Below, one piece after another: positions 7,413 through 15,990 of a stretch of DNA of 64,000 bases. A program made the position numbers and the translations under genes. The DNA is from Vibrio xiamenensis (GTDB taxonomy: Bacteria; Pseudomonadota; Gammaproteobacteria; Enterobacterales; Vibrionaceae): contig NZ_FNDD01000027.1 of the NCBI RefSeq assembly GCF_900100015.1, positions 1 to 64,000 on the forward strand. The letters run 5' to 3'. The notes beneath the pieces were generated by a model. The model was not told the origin of the DNA, searched no databases, and saw only the letters and a list, made by a program, of their open reading frames with translations. Position 1 is the stretch's first letter; every line of letters begins with the position of its first letter.

Positions 7413-8687
7413 ATGTCTGATGACACCCAAGCGTTATCACCGGAAGAACAATTCCGCCAACAGGCCCTTGATTACCACGCAAAGCCAACGGCAGGTAAAA
7501 TCTCCGTTGAACTGACCAAACCTGCCAACTCTGCGCATGATCTCGCGTTGGCCTATAGCCCAGGCGTGGCTGAACCTGTTCGTGAAATCGCTCAGAACCC
7601 AGACACAGTTTATCGCTACACAGCAAAAGGCAATATGGTTGCAGTGATCTCAAACGGGACTGCAATTCTTGGTCTAGGGAACTTAGGACCACTGGCTTCA
7701 AAACCAGTAATGGAAGGGAAAGCACTTCTGTTCAAGCGATTTGCTGGCTTGGATTCGATTGATATTGAAGTCAAACACCGCACCATCGACGAGTTCGTCG
7801 ATACCGTTGCAAACATCGCTGACACCTTTGGCGGTATCAACTTAGAAGACATCAAAGCACCCGATTGTTTTGAGATTGAAAAGCGTCTTATCGAGCGCTG
7901 TGACGTGCCAGTGTTCCACGATGACCAGCACGGTACTGCAATTGTGACTGCAGCAGGCATGTTGAATGCCATTGAACTGCAAGGCAAAAAACTCGAAGAG
8001 TCGACTATCGTCTGTTTAGGTGCAGGCGCTGCAGCGGTCGCGTGTATGGAGCTACTGATCAAATGTGGCGCGATGCGTGAAAAGATCTACATGCTGGATC
8101 GCAAAGGCGTGATCCACACTCGTCGTGACGATCTCAACGAATACAAACAGCTGTTTGCCAATAACACTGACAAACGCACGCTAGAAGACGTGATTGAAGG
8201 TGCGGATTTGTTCCTCGGTGTTTCTGGCCCGAACCTAATGCCAGCTGAAGCATTGAAACTGATGGCGGACAAACCTGTGGTATTTGCATGTTCAAACCCA
8301 GATCCTGAAATCAAACCTGCGCTGGCTCACGAAGTTCGCGATGATTTGATCATGGGTACTGGCCGCAGTGATTACCCGAACCAAGTCAACAATGTGCTGT
8401 GTTTCCCATTCATCTTCCGCGGTGCGCTTGATGTTCGCGCCAGTGAAATTAATGATGAAATGAAACTGGCCGCAGTTGATGCGATTCGTCAACTTGCCAA
8501 AGAACCGGTTCCAGAAGAAGTGTTGCAAGCTGCGGGCGTCACCAGCCTAAGCTTTGGCCGCGATTACATCATTCCAAAACCAATGGACAAACGCTTGCTA
8601 CCACGCGTTGCTCGCGCCGTTGCTCAAGCTGCGGTTGACTCTGGCGTCGCGCGCATCGATATGCCTGAAGGCTACATGCAAGACTAA
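7413..8687 (+). CDS. maeB: Malic enzyme, one-domain (decarboxylating malate dehydrogenase)
   Basis: 424 residues. The enzyme converts malate to pyruvate and CO2 with NAD(P)+. Visible are the N-terminal malic domain (LAYSPGVAEPV near 47-57, HDDQHGTA near 170) and a C-terminal NAD(P)-binding domain with GAGAAAVACMELL near 196-208. E. coli MaeB is about 760 residues because a phosphotransacetylase-like domain is fused to its C terminus; that domain is absent here, and the product resembles the short bacterial form. Cofactor preference cannot be read safely. It stands alone between rpmE and metJ and ends at a terminator shared with metJ. Confidence 0.9.
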   Translation: MSDDTQALSPEEQFRQQALDYHAKPTAGKISVELTKPANSAHDLALAYSPGVAEPVREIAQNPDTVYRYTAKGNMVAVISNGTAILGLGNLGPLASKPVMEGKALLFKRFAGLDSIDIEVKHRTIDEFVDTVANIADTFGGINLEDIKAPDCFEIEKRLIERCDVPVFHDDQHGTAIVTAAGMLNAIELQGKKLEESTIVCLGAGAAAVACMELLIKCGAMREKIYMLDRKGVIHTRRDDLNEYKQLFANNTDKRTLEDVIEGADLFLGVSGPNLMPAEALKLMADKPVVFACSNPDPEIKPALAHEVRDDLIMGTGRSDYPNQVNNVLCFPFIFRGALDVRASEINDEMKLAAVDAIRQLAKEPVPEEVLQAAGVTSLSFGRDYIIPKPMDKRLLPRVARAVAQAAVDSGVARIDMPEGYMQD

Positions 8688-8731
8688 ACCAGAATGAGGC
8701 TGGATAATTCACATCCAGGTGTCACACAAAC

Positions 8732-8762
8732 AAAAAGGTTGGCATTAAGCCAACCTTTTTTT
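8732..8762. terminator. Bidirectional terminator between malic enzyme gene and metJ
   Basis: AAAAAGGTTGG and CCAACCTTTTTTT form an 11-bp stem with a CATTAAG-type loop. T runs are present on both strands, and the two flanking genes converge here. Confidence 0.92.
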
Positions 8763-8800
8763 ATATCTGTCATAAGCGATATTGAATCAATATCGAAAAC

Positions 8801-9121
8801 TTACTCTTCGTCGTACGCTTCGAACTCAATACCCATTTCAGTCATGATTTTCTTCACTTCTGCTGGAATATCGTCTGGGCGGTCTTTACGCAAATCTTCA
8901 TCCGTTGGCAGTGGTTGCCCCGTGTAAGCATGCAGAAACGCTTCGCACAATAGCTCACTATTGGTGGCGTGGCGCAGATTGTTGATCTGACGGCGAGTAC
9001 GTTCGTCAGTCAATACTTTAAGCACTTTCAAGGGGATAGAAACGGTAATTTTTTTTACTTGCTCACTTTTTTTGCCATGTTCAGCGTATGGGCTAATGTA
9101 ATCCCCATTCCAGTCTGCCAT
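8801..9121 (-). CDS. metJ: MetJ, methionine repressor
   Basis: 106 residues, family length. MetJ is a ribbon-helix-helix dimer that binds tandem 8-bp met boxes with S-adenosylmethionine as corepressor. The DNA-contacting beta strand is KKITVSIPL (about 23-31), followed by LTDERTRRQINNLRHATNS, the helix region carrying SAM and dimer contacts. It is divergent from metB; four tandem met boxes lie between them, so MetJ probably represses its own gene and metBL. Two such arrays occur in this window, upstream of metB and of metF. Confidence 0.98.
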   Translation of the reverse strand: MADWNGDYISPYAEHGKKSEQVKKITVSIPLKVLKVLTDERTRRQINNLRHATNSELLCEAFLHAYTGQPLPTDEDLRKDRPDDIPAEVKKIMTEMGIEFEAYDEE

Positions 9122-9193
9122 TGCGCACCTTCATCAAAGTTATTGGATTCGTTTAAGGCTTACAATTTTAGCGGCTTTTAAGGCTATAAGCAA

Positions 9194-9225
9194 AGACATA
9201 TAGACGTCTAGAAGTGTTGACGTCT
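9194..9225. promoter_or_regulatory. Array of four MetJ operator boxes (metJ/metBL)
   Basis: Four contiguous 8-bp units read AGACATAT, AGACGTCT, AGAAGTGT and TGACGTCT. The met-box consensus is AGACGTCT; the second is perfect and the fourth has one mismatch. Exact 8-bp phasing and the place between divergent metJ and metB make this a confident operator. Confidence 0.93.
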
Positions 9226-9383
9226 CATTTTTAGCAAAGTAAAGTGTGGGAATTAAGGAATTGGAATGTTTTGCAGCGCAGATTTAGAATAAAAATCGCC
9301 CAGCAATGCTCACTCTATAACCTATCGGTTACCATGTATAGCGCATTCCCATTAACAAGTCATTCTGTTCGCAAGGAAATCCT

Positions 9384-10550
9384 ATGAGTACTCACAAACC
9401 TGCCACAATTGCGGTAAGAACCGGAATTGAATCCGACACTCAACACCATGCAGTTGTGCCACCGATTTATCTGTCGACCAACTATGGTTTCCCTGCGTTT
9501 GGCGAAGTACCTAAATACGATTACACCCGTTCGGGCAACCCAAATCGCGGTCTGCTTGAGCAAGCTCTGTATGAATTGGAATCCGGCAGCGGCGCTGTGG
9601 TGACCAACTGTGGTACATCAGCCCTCAACCTTTGGGTTTCTGCCTTCATTGGCCCAGACGACCTGATTGTGGCGCCGCACGACTGTTACGGCGGTACTTA
9701 TCGCCTGTTTAATACCCGCGCTCAAAAAGGCGATTTTAAAGTCGAGTTTGTCGATCAATCCAACCCAACAGCTTTTGACGCCGCGATTGCCAAAAAGCCA
9801 AAACTGATTTTGTTGGAGACCCCATCAAACCCGCTAGTGCGCGTGGTCGATATCGCCGAAACCTGCAAGAAAGCGCAACAAGTTGGCGCTTTGGTCGCGG
9901 TCGATAACACCTTTTTGACACCTGTGTACCAAAAGCCATTAGAGCTCGGCGCCGACTTTGTGATTCACTCCACCACCAAATTTATTAACGGTCATTCCGA
10001 CGTGATTGGCGGCGTGGTGATCGCCAAAGATGCGGAACACGCCGAGAAACTCGCTTGGTGGGGCAACTGTATCGGCGCAACCGGCACACCGTTTGACAGC
10101 TATTTGACTCTGCGCGGTATTCGCACCTTAGGCGCTCGTATGCGCGTTCACGAAGAGAGCTCGCAGCAGATTCTGCAATATCTACAGACTCAACCACTGG
10201 TGGGCGCAATTTTCCATCCAAGCCTGCCTCATCACCCAGGCCATGACATCGCGAAAAAACAGCAGTCAGGCTTTGGCTCAATGCTGAGCTTTGAATTTGC
10301 TGGCAGCTACGAACAGCTCAAAACCTTCGTCAGCAACCTCAAACTGTTCTCGCTAGCGGAATCACTAGGCGGCGTGGAAAGCTTAATTTGCCACCCAGCA
10401 ACCATGACGCACCGCGCCATGGGAGAAGCAGCACTGGCAGAAGCTGGCGTATCACATCAATTGCTACGCCTATCTGTCGGCCTTGAAGATGCCGAAGATT
10501 TGATTGCCGATTTAAACCAAGCCTTTACTCTTTCTAAGGAGGGGTGTTAA
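9384..10550 (+). CDS. metB: MetB, cystathionine gamma-synthase
   Basis: 388 residues. A PLP-dependent gamma-replacement enzyme that joins O-succinyl-homoserine and cysteine to make cystathionine in methionine synthesis. The PLP lysine lies in STTKFINGHSD (near residue 199), and YDYTRSGNPNR and NCGTSALNLW are other family signatures. MetB rather than MetC or a sulfhydrylase is supported by the metBL operon and its length. RBS AAGGAA precedes the ATG. Its stop overlaps the metL start by one base (TAATG), implying translational coupling. Confidence 0.97.
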   Translation: MSTHKPATIAVRTGIESDTQHHAVVPPIYLSTNYGFPAFGEVPKYDYTRSGNPNRGLLEQALYELESGSGAVVTNCGTSALNLWVSAFIGPDDLIVAPHDCYGGTYRLFNTRAQKGDFKVEFVDQSNPTAFDAAIAKKPKLILLETPSNPLVRVVDIAETCKKAQQVGALVAVDNTFLTPVYQKPLELGADFVIHSTTKFINGHSDVIGGVVIAKDAEHAEKLAWWGNCIGATGTPFDSYLTLRGIRTLGARMRVHEESSQQILQYLQTQPLVGAIFHPSLPHHPGHDIAKKQQSGFGSMLSFEFAGSYEQLKTFVSNLKLFSLAESLGGVESLICHPATMTHRAMGEAALAEAGVSHQLLRLSVGLEDAEDLIADLNQAFTLSKEGC

Positions 10551-12961
10551 TGACCCACCCTCGTCAGTTACATAAATTTGGTGGCAGTAGCCTAGCCGAT
10601 CCGGAATGCTACCGTCGTGTCGCCAATATTTTGAAGCAGTACTCTGGCAGTGATGATCTAATTGTTGTCTCGGCGGCGGGTAAAACCACCAACCGCCTGA
10701 TTGAATTTGTCGATGCGCTCAACAAAGATGGCCGTATTGCCCATGAAGTGTTGCAATCTCTGCGTCAGTATCAATCTGAGCTGATCACCGAATTGCTTGA
10801 AGAGCAGCAACAAGAAACGCTACTTGCGACCTTAAACGACGAGTTCACTACTTTAGGTGAACTCACCGCCCCGTTTACTCAAGAGCAGCGAGCCGCGGTG
10901 CTCGGCCACGGCGAAGCGTGGTCAGCACGTTTGCTGGCAGCGCTACTCAACCAAATGGGCTTGGCGAGCATCGCTCAAGACTCGCGCTCCTTTTTACGTG
11001 CAGAAACTGGTACCCAACCTGAAATTGACCAAGGTGCGTCATACCCGCTGCTAAAAGAAATTTTGGCTCAGCATTCACAGCGCCGAGTTGTGATCACAGG
11101 CTTTATGGCACAAAACACTCAAGGCCATACTGTACTGCTGGGACGCAACGGCTCTGACTACTCCGCAACCATTATCGGCGCGTTGGCGCAAGTCGCACAG
11201 GTAACAATTTGGAGTGACGTTGCCGGGGTTTATAGCGCCGACCCACGAATTGTTTCTGAAGCTTGCCTGCTGCCTTTGCTACGCCTAGATGAAGCCAGCG
11301 AGTTAGCACGCTTAGCGGCACCAGTGCTGCATAGTCGCACCCTACAACCTGTGGCGCAGAGCGCGATGGATTTACACTTGCGTTGTAGCTATCAGCCAGA
11401 ATCTGGCTCGACGCGCATTGAGCGCGTATTGGCATCTGGACGCGGCGCGAAAATCATTACCTCGTTGGATGACGTGCTACTGATCGAACTGAATTTCTCC
11501 GCAGGCCATGATTTCGCTCGTCACCAACAAGATGTTTTGGCGTCACTGAAACGTGCGCAGTTGCAGCCACTGGCGTTTGAAGCGCAAAGCGATCAGCATA
11601 TTCTGCAGCTCGCTTATACCGCTGAAATCGCCAGCGGTGCACTGAGCTTTTTGCAAGATAGCGCCACCGAAGCTGAGCTAAAGCTCAAAGAAGGTTACTG
11701 CTTAGTCGCCGCAGTAGGCGCAGGCGTGACCAAAAACCCGCACCACTGCTACGGCTTCTATCAACAACTGAAAAATGCACCGGTTGAGTTCATCTCAGAA
11801 ACCGAATCATCGCTGAGTCTGGTCGCGGTGCTACGCACTACGGACACTCAAGCGCTGGTCGACGGCATTCACACTCAGCTGTTCCAAGCTCAGAAACGCA
11901 TTGCCATCGCTTTGTGTGGCAAAGGCAACATCGGCTCAAGCTGGTTAAAACTGTTCAACGAGCAAAAGCCCGAGCTGGAAAAGCGTCACGGTATGAACTT
12001 TGAGCTGGTCGCCGTCGTTGGCAGCGATAGATACTGGTTTAACGAGCAAGGCATCGACGTTTCCAGCATTGATAGTCAGTTTGACGATGAGTCAGTCAGC
12101 TATGAAGGCAGTGACTGGATCGAAAAAGTTGGCGCCCTGCAAGATTACGATGACGCAGTAGTGCTTGATGTGACTGCCAGTAAAGAACTGGCAAGCCGCT
12201 ATCTCGAAATTGCCGAGCAAGGCATGCACCTGATTTCGGCCAACAAAGTGGCAGGCTCTGCATCTGGTGAGTACTACCACCAAGTGCAAGATGCGTTTGC
12301 CAAAATCAACCGCCACTGGCTGTACAACGCCACGGTAGGCGCTGGGCTGCCGATCAACCACACAGTGCGCGATCTGCGAGAAAGTGGTGATGACATTGTC
12401 GCGGTATCCGGTATTTTCTCAGGGACCTTATCTTGGCTGTTTCAGCAATACGATGGTAGCGTCCCATTTGCCGAATTGGTGGATTTGGCGTGGCAACAAG
12501 GCCTTACCGAACCGGACCCACGCCAAGATCTCGATGGTTCCGACGTCATGCGTAAACTGGTGATTTTGGCGCGCGAATCAGGGCTGACGCTTGAACCTGA
12601 GCAAGTCAAAGTCGAATCACTAGTGCCCGACGAGCTAATTGAACTGTCATTGGATGATTTTCTCGATAACAGCCAACTGCTCAGTGAGCGTCTGGCGGAG
12701 CGCTTGGAAAAAGCGCAACGCGAAGAGAAAGTACTGCGCTATGTCGCGCGCCTTGAGAAAAACGGTCAAGCCAGCGTTGGTGTCGAAGCGCTCGATAAAG
12801 AGCACGCACTGGCCAACCTTTTGCCGTGTGACAACATCTTCGCTATCGAAAGTAAGTGGTACAAAGATAATCCGCTGGTCATTCGCGGCCCGGGGGCTGG
12901 GCGCGAAGTCACTGCTGGCGCGCTTCAATCAGACCTTAACCGCCTGGCAGGCATGCTTTAA
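10550..12961 (+). CDS. metL: MetL, bifunctional aspartokinase II / homoserine dehydrogenase II
   Basis: 803 residues from the chosen ATG. The N-terminal half (to about 300) is aspartate kinase with KFGGSSLAD near the start and GRNGSDYSA near 210; a linker/ACT-like region follows; homoserine dehydrogenase occupies about 450-803, with the Rossmann GKGNIGSSWL motif and GAGLPINHTVRDL. It catalyses the first and third steps from aspartate to homoserine. A GTG at 10544 is in frame, but AAGGAGGGG at 10537-10545 is ideally spaced only for the ATG at 10550, so that start was taken. It ends the metBL operon. Confidence 0.96.
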   Translation: MTHPRQLHKFGGSSLADPECYRRVANILKQYSGSDDLIVVSAAGKTTNRLIEFVDALNKDGRIAHEVLQSLRQYQSELITELLEEQQQETLLATLNDEFTTLGELTAPFTQEQRAAVLGHGEAWSARLLAALLNQMGLASIAQDSRSFLRAETGTQPEIDQGASYPLLKEILAQHSQRRVVITGFMAQNTQGHTVLLGRNGSDYSATIIGALAQVAQVTIWSDVAGVYSADPRIVSEACLLPLLRLDEASELARLAAPVLHSRTLQPVAQSAMDLHLRCSYQPESGSTRIERVLASGRGAKIITSLDDVLLIELNFSAGHDFARHQQDVLASLKRAQLQPLAFEAQSDQHILQLAYTAEIASGALSFLQDSATEAELKLKEGYCLVAAVGAGVTKNPHHCYGFYQQLKNAPVEFISETESSLSLVAVLRTTDTQALVDGIHTQLFQAQKRIAIALCGKGNIGSSWLKLFNEQKPELEKRHGMNFELVAVVGSDRYWFNEQGIDVSSIDSQFDDESVSYEGSDWIEKVGALQDYDDAVVLDVTASKELASRYLEIAEQGMHLISANKVAGSASGEYYHQVQDAFAKINRHWLYNATVGAGLPINHTVRDLRESGDDIVAVSGIFSGTLSWLFQQYDGSVPFAELVDLAWQQGLTEPDPRQDLDGSDVMRKLVILARESGLTLEPEQVKVESLVPDELIELSLDDFLDNSQLLSERLAERLEKAQREEKVLRYVARLEKNGQASVGVEALDKEHALANLLPCDNIFAIESKWYKDNPLVIRGPGAGREVTAGALQSDLNRLAGML

Positions 12962-13018
12962 GCTTACCTCGTGCACATCATTGACGGTAAATCTGCTCTT
13001 GCTGAGCAGTGCTACTTC

Positions 13019-13055
13019 AGCCACCACACTTAAGACGGTTTGGTGGCTGTTTTTT
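13019..13055 (+). terminator. Rho-independent terminator of metBL
   Basis: AGCCACCA (13019-13026) pairs with TGGTGGCT (13041-13048), followed by GTTTTTTC. In the 318-bp metL-metF gap (12962-13279) this terminator and the met boxes at 13207 are the only supported features. Confidence 0.85.
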
Positions 13056-13206
13056 CTCTGCAGTTTTCACTTTATACAAAGCCCTATATGCTTGTGGTTA
13101 TGTCTGTTTTTCAAAACGCCGTCTCATATTGAGCATTACTCATTATTAACTTGAGAAAAATTCATGTTGAGATAGTTGACATTAAAACCTATTCAAGACA
13201 TTCTCT

Positions 13207-13230
13207 GGACATATAGACGTCTAAACGTCA
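13207..13230. promoter_or_regulatory. MetJ operator boxes upstream of metF
   Basis: Three contiguous 8-bp units GGACATAT, AGACGTCT and AAACGTCA sit 50-73 bp before the metF start; a weak fourth (GAAATGGA) may follow. The central box is the perfect consensus, and the pair CATAT-AGACGTCT is shared with the metJ/metB array. Confidence 0.9.
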
Positions 13231-13279
13231 GAAATGGAATCACGCTAAATTTTGTGGTTGGTCACCACGGGAGAGAAAA

Positions 13280-14170
13280 ATGGGATACACGCACGCAGGG
13301 CACATTGATGCCCTAAACCAGAACATCGCTGAGTTATCAGACAACATCAATGTGTCATTTGAGTTTTTTCCACCGAGCAGCGAAAAGATGGAAGAAACCC
13401 TGTGGAATTCAGTGCATCGCCTAAAGACACTGCAACCGAAATTTGTTTCGGTGACTTACGGTGCAAACTCTGGCGAGCGTGACCGCACTCACTCGATCAT
13501 CAAAGAGATCAAAGCACAAACCGGGCTAGTCGCAACACCACACCTAACCTGTATTGACGCCAGTCGCGAAGAGCTGATTCAAATCGCCGATGACTACTGG
13601 GCAAACGGCATTGAAAGCATCGTTGCGCTGCGTGGTGATATTCCTCCTGGCGGCGGCGCTCCTGCAATGTATGCCTCTGACTTGGTTGAGCTTCTGAAAT
13701 CACGCCATAACTTTGATATTTCCGTGGCTGCATTTCCAGAAGTCCATCCGGAAGCCAAAAGCGCCCAAGCCGATCTGCTGAACCTAAAACGTAAAGTTGA
13801 TGCTGGTGCTAGCCGCGCGATTACTCAGTTCTTCTTTGATGTCGAAAGCTATCTACGTTTTCGTGACCGCTGCGTTGCGGCAGGTATTGATGTGGAAATT
13901 GTTCCAGGAATTCTGCCGGTATCGAACTTCAAACAAGCCTCGCGCTTTGCGGCGCAAAACAACGTTAAAGTTCCAGGTTGGATGGCTCGCCAGTTTGAAG
14001 GTTTAGACGACGACCCGACCACTCGTCAACTCGTCGGCGCCAGCCAAGCCATCGATATGGTGCGAGTACTAAGCCGTGAAGGAGTGAAAGATTTCCACTT
14101 CTATACCCTAAACCGTGCAGAAATGACTTACGCGCTGTGCCACACCCTTGGCGTACGACCAAAAGCCTAA
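13280..14170 (+). CDS. metF: MetF, 5,10-methylenetetrahydrofolate reductase
   Basis: 296 residues, family length. A FAD-dependent TIM-barrel enzyme that reduces methylene-THF to methyl-THF, the methyl donor for methionine synthase. Signatures are SFEFFPPSSEKMEETLW (about 26-42), VSVTYGANSG, VALRGDIPPGGG (FAD and substrate contacts) and the ITQFFFDVESYLRFRDRC segment. RBS GGGAGAG precedes the ATG. It is a single-gene unit with its own met boxes and terminator. Confidence 0.98.
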   Translation: MGYTHAGHIDALNQNIAELSDNINVSFEFFPPSSEKMEETLWNSVHRLKTLQPKFVSVTYGANSGERDRTHSIIKEIKAQTGLVATPHLTCIDASREELIQIADDYWANGIESIVALRGDIPPGGGAPAMYASDLVELLKSRHNFDISVAAFPEVHPEAKSAQADLLNLKRKVDAGASRAITQFFFDVESYLRFRDRCVAAGIDVEIVPGILPVSNFKQASRFAAQNNVKVPGWMARQFEGLDDDPTTRQLVGASQAIDMVRVLSREGVKDFHFYTLNRAEMTYALCHTLGVRPKA

Positions 14171-14191
14171 GCGTAGCTCCCTCTCCTAAGC

Positions 14192-14225
14192 AAAAAAACG
14201 CCAACGATAATGTTGGCGTTTTTTA
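14192..14225 (+). terminator. Rho-independent terminator of metF
   Basis: AACGCCAAC (14198-14206) and GTTGGCGTT (14212-14220) with a GATAA loop and T run. An A run before the stem lets it also act on the minus strand, where zapB ends at 14301. Confidence 0.9.
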
Positions 14226-14300
14226 TGTTCTCAAGATCCGTGTTAACCTTAAGCCGTCTGATTGGCGACCACTTACAAACAACACATCACTTCAAACCAA

Positions 14301-14543
14301 TTATTCGACTTCTTCCATCTTGCCAAGCAAGCCACGAATGCGCTCTTGCCATGCATTGTGTTCTTGTTGAACTTGCTGAGCTTTTTGCTCTAGTGCTTCA
14401 CGGCTGTTGCGTAGCTCTTGCGCTTCGCTAACCAGTTTCGCTTTCTCTTCTTTTAGCTCTTCAACTTCCATTTGCAGCAGGGCAATGGTGTCCACTGCAG
14501 TTTGGATTTTTGCTTCTAATTGCTCTAGTACTTCAAAAGACAT
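14301..14543 (-). CDS. zapB: ZapB, coiled-coil cell division factor
   Basis: 80 residues, start MSFEVLEQLEAKIQTAVDTI. The whole chain is a leucine/glutamate-rich heptad pattern typical of the ZapB coiled coil, which joins ZapA-bound FtsZ rings to MatP and the Ter macrodomain. The location next to glpX is conserved with enterobacteria. It is transcribed away from glpX. Confidence 0.92.
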   Translation of the reverse strand: MSFEVLEQLEAKIQTAVDTIALLQMEVEELKEEKAKLVSEAQELRNSREALEQKAQQVQQEHNAWQERIRGLLGKMEEVE

Positions 14544-14840
14544 GTTCGTCTACCCTTAATATCATTCGGTTTAGTGTCGCCTTGCGTTCATTCTACTTAG
14601 CCAGCACCTTGGACACACGCGCTATATTTGCAAATGCGTGCTATTCGGCTAAAAAAACAACGCTATTTGACACGATTTTGACCTGAATTGGTTTTTTCCT
14701 TCTCCGTCACCACTTTAAAAGCTTGCTTTGAATCACTTCAAGTCCCTTTGTTGCAAAAAAATCAATCTCGATAATCGGATATGATAAAATCCTAGCAGTT
14801 TTATTTTTCCTTTTGGTTGATGAATTTTTGGAGTCCGCAC
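14544..14840. other. Divergent zapB-glpX promoter region
   Basis: This 297-bp AT-rich gap holds no supported gene. A -10-like TATGAT lies at about 14779-14784 and a TTGACA-like hexamer occurs near 14668, but they are not correctly spaced as a pair. It probably carries the promoters of both divergent genes. Confidence 0.4.
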
Positions 14841-15848
14841 ATGAAGCGCGATTTAGCAATGGCCTTTTCTCGAGTAACGGAAGGAGCCGCGTTAGCAGGG
14901 TATAAATGGTTGGGTCGTGGCGACAAGAACGCCGCCGATGGTGCCGCAGTTGAAGTGATGCGCACGCTGCTCAACAAAACCGAGATCCAAGGCGAGATCG
15001 TTATCGGTGAAGGTGAAATTGACGATGCACCTATGCTGTACATCGGCGAACAAGTCGGTATTGGCGGTGACGAAGTCGATATCGCGGTTGACCCTATCGA
15101 AGGGACACGCATGACCGCAATGGGCCAATCCAACGCGTTGGCGGTGTTAGCAGCGGGCGAGAAAGGCAGCTTTCTCAAAGCGCCGGATATGTACATGGAG
15201 AAACTGGTCGTCGGTCCTGGCGCCAAAGGTTGCATCGACTTAAACAAACCTCTCAAAGAAAACCTTGAGAACATCGCTAGTGCGCTGAACAAATCTCTAG
15301 ATACCCTCGTGGTAGTAACTTTAGCTAAACCGCGTCACGACAAAATCATCGCCGAAATGCAAGCCATGGGCATTCGCGTGTTTGCAGTGCCAGACGGTGA
15401 TGTCGCGGCCTCGATTCTAACCTGTATGCCAGATAGCGAAGTTGATGTGATGTACTGCATTGGCGGAGCGCCTGAAGGTGTTGTATCAGCGGCGGTCATT
15501 CGCGCCCTTGACGGCGACATGAACGCTCGCTTACTGCCGCGCCAAAAAGTCAAAGGCGAAACCGACGACAACCGCATTCACGGCGCCAACGAAATCAAAC
15601 GTTGTAAAGAGATGGGCGTCACCCCTGAAGTGGTGCTCAAGATGGAAGATATGGCGCGTAGCGACAACGTCGTATTTGCAGCAACCGGTATTACCAAAGG
15701 CGATTTGCTTGATGGCATTACCCGTAAAGGTAATATCGCCACCACAGAAACGCTGGTGATTCGTGGTCGATGCCGTACGATTCGTCGCATCAAATCCATT
15801 CACTACCTCGATCGCAAAGATCCAGAAGTGCTGGACTTAATTCTTTAG
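14841..15848 (+). CDS. glpX: GlpX, class II fructose-1,6-bisphosphatase
   Basis: 335 residues from the ATG at 14841, chosen because TTGGAG at 14828-14833 is well spaced and the family begins MKR/MRRxLA; an upstream in-frame ATG would add eight atypical residues. It hydrolyses fructose-1,6-bisphosphate in gluconeogenesis. Metal-site signatures are IGEGEIDDAPMLYIGE, the DPIEGTRMTA motif and IPDGDVAASI-like (VPDGDVAAS). The match to the enterobacterial GlpX pattern is very close along its length. No glpFK genes are next to it here. Confidence 0.97.
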   Translation: MKRDLAMAFSRVTEGAALAGYKWLGRGDKNAADGAAVEVMRTLLNKTEIQGEIVIGEGEIDDAPMLYIGEQVGIGGDEVDIAVDPIEGTRMTAMGQSNALAVLAAGEKGSFLKAPDMYMEKLVVGPGAKGCIDLNKPLKENLENIASALNKSLDTLVVVTLAKPRHDKIIAEMQAMGIRVFAVPDGDVAASILTCMPDSEVDVMYCIGGAPEGVVSAAVIRALDGDMNARLLPRQKVKGETDDNRIHGANEIKRCKEMGVTPEVVLKMEDMARSDNVVFAATGITKGDLLDGITRKGNIATTETLVIRGRCRTIRRIKSIHYLDRKDPEVLDLIL

Positions 15849-15855
15849 AGCATAA

Positions 15856-15990
15856 CGGGGGATGACTGCTGTCATCCCCCGAACGCGAGTAACCTTGTAC
15901 TCTAGCGTCACCCTGCACTTGTATCAGGGTCTAGCTCTTCACTGACACCAAGATTCTGAATCGGCGCTTCGCGGGTTCAGAATGACAATT
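15856..15990. repeat. Intergenic inverted-repeat element between glpX and the ModF-like gene
   Basis: Two hairpins sit side by side: a perfect 11-bp stem CGGGGGATGAC (15856-15866) / GTCATCCCCCG (15871-15881), and ATTCTGAA / TTCAGAAT flanking a GC-rich loop (about 15953-15983). The ends carry GTCATCCCC and CAGAATGAC words that I recall from dispersed intergenic repeats in vibrios. It has no long T run, so it is not a standard terminator, though it may act as an mRNA stabiliser between the convergent genes. Confidence 0.5.
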
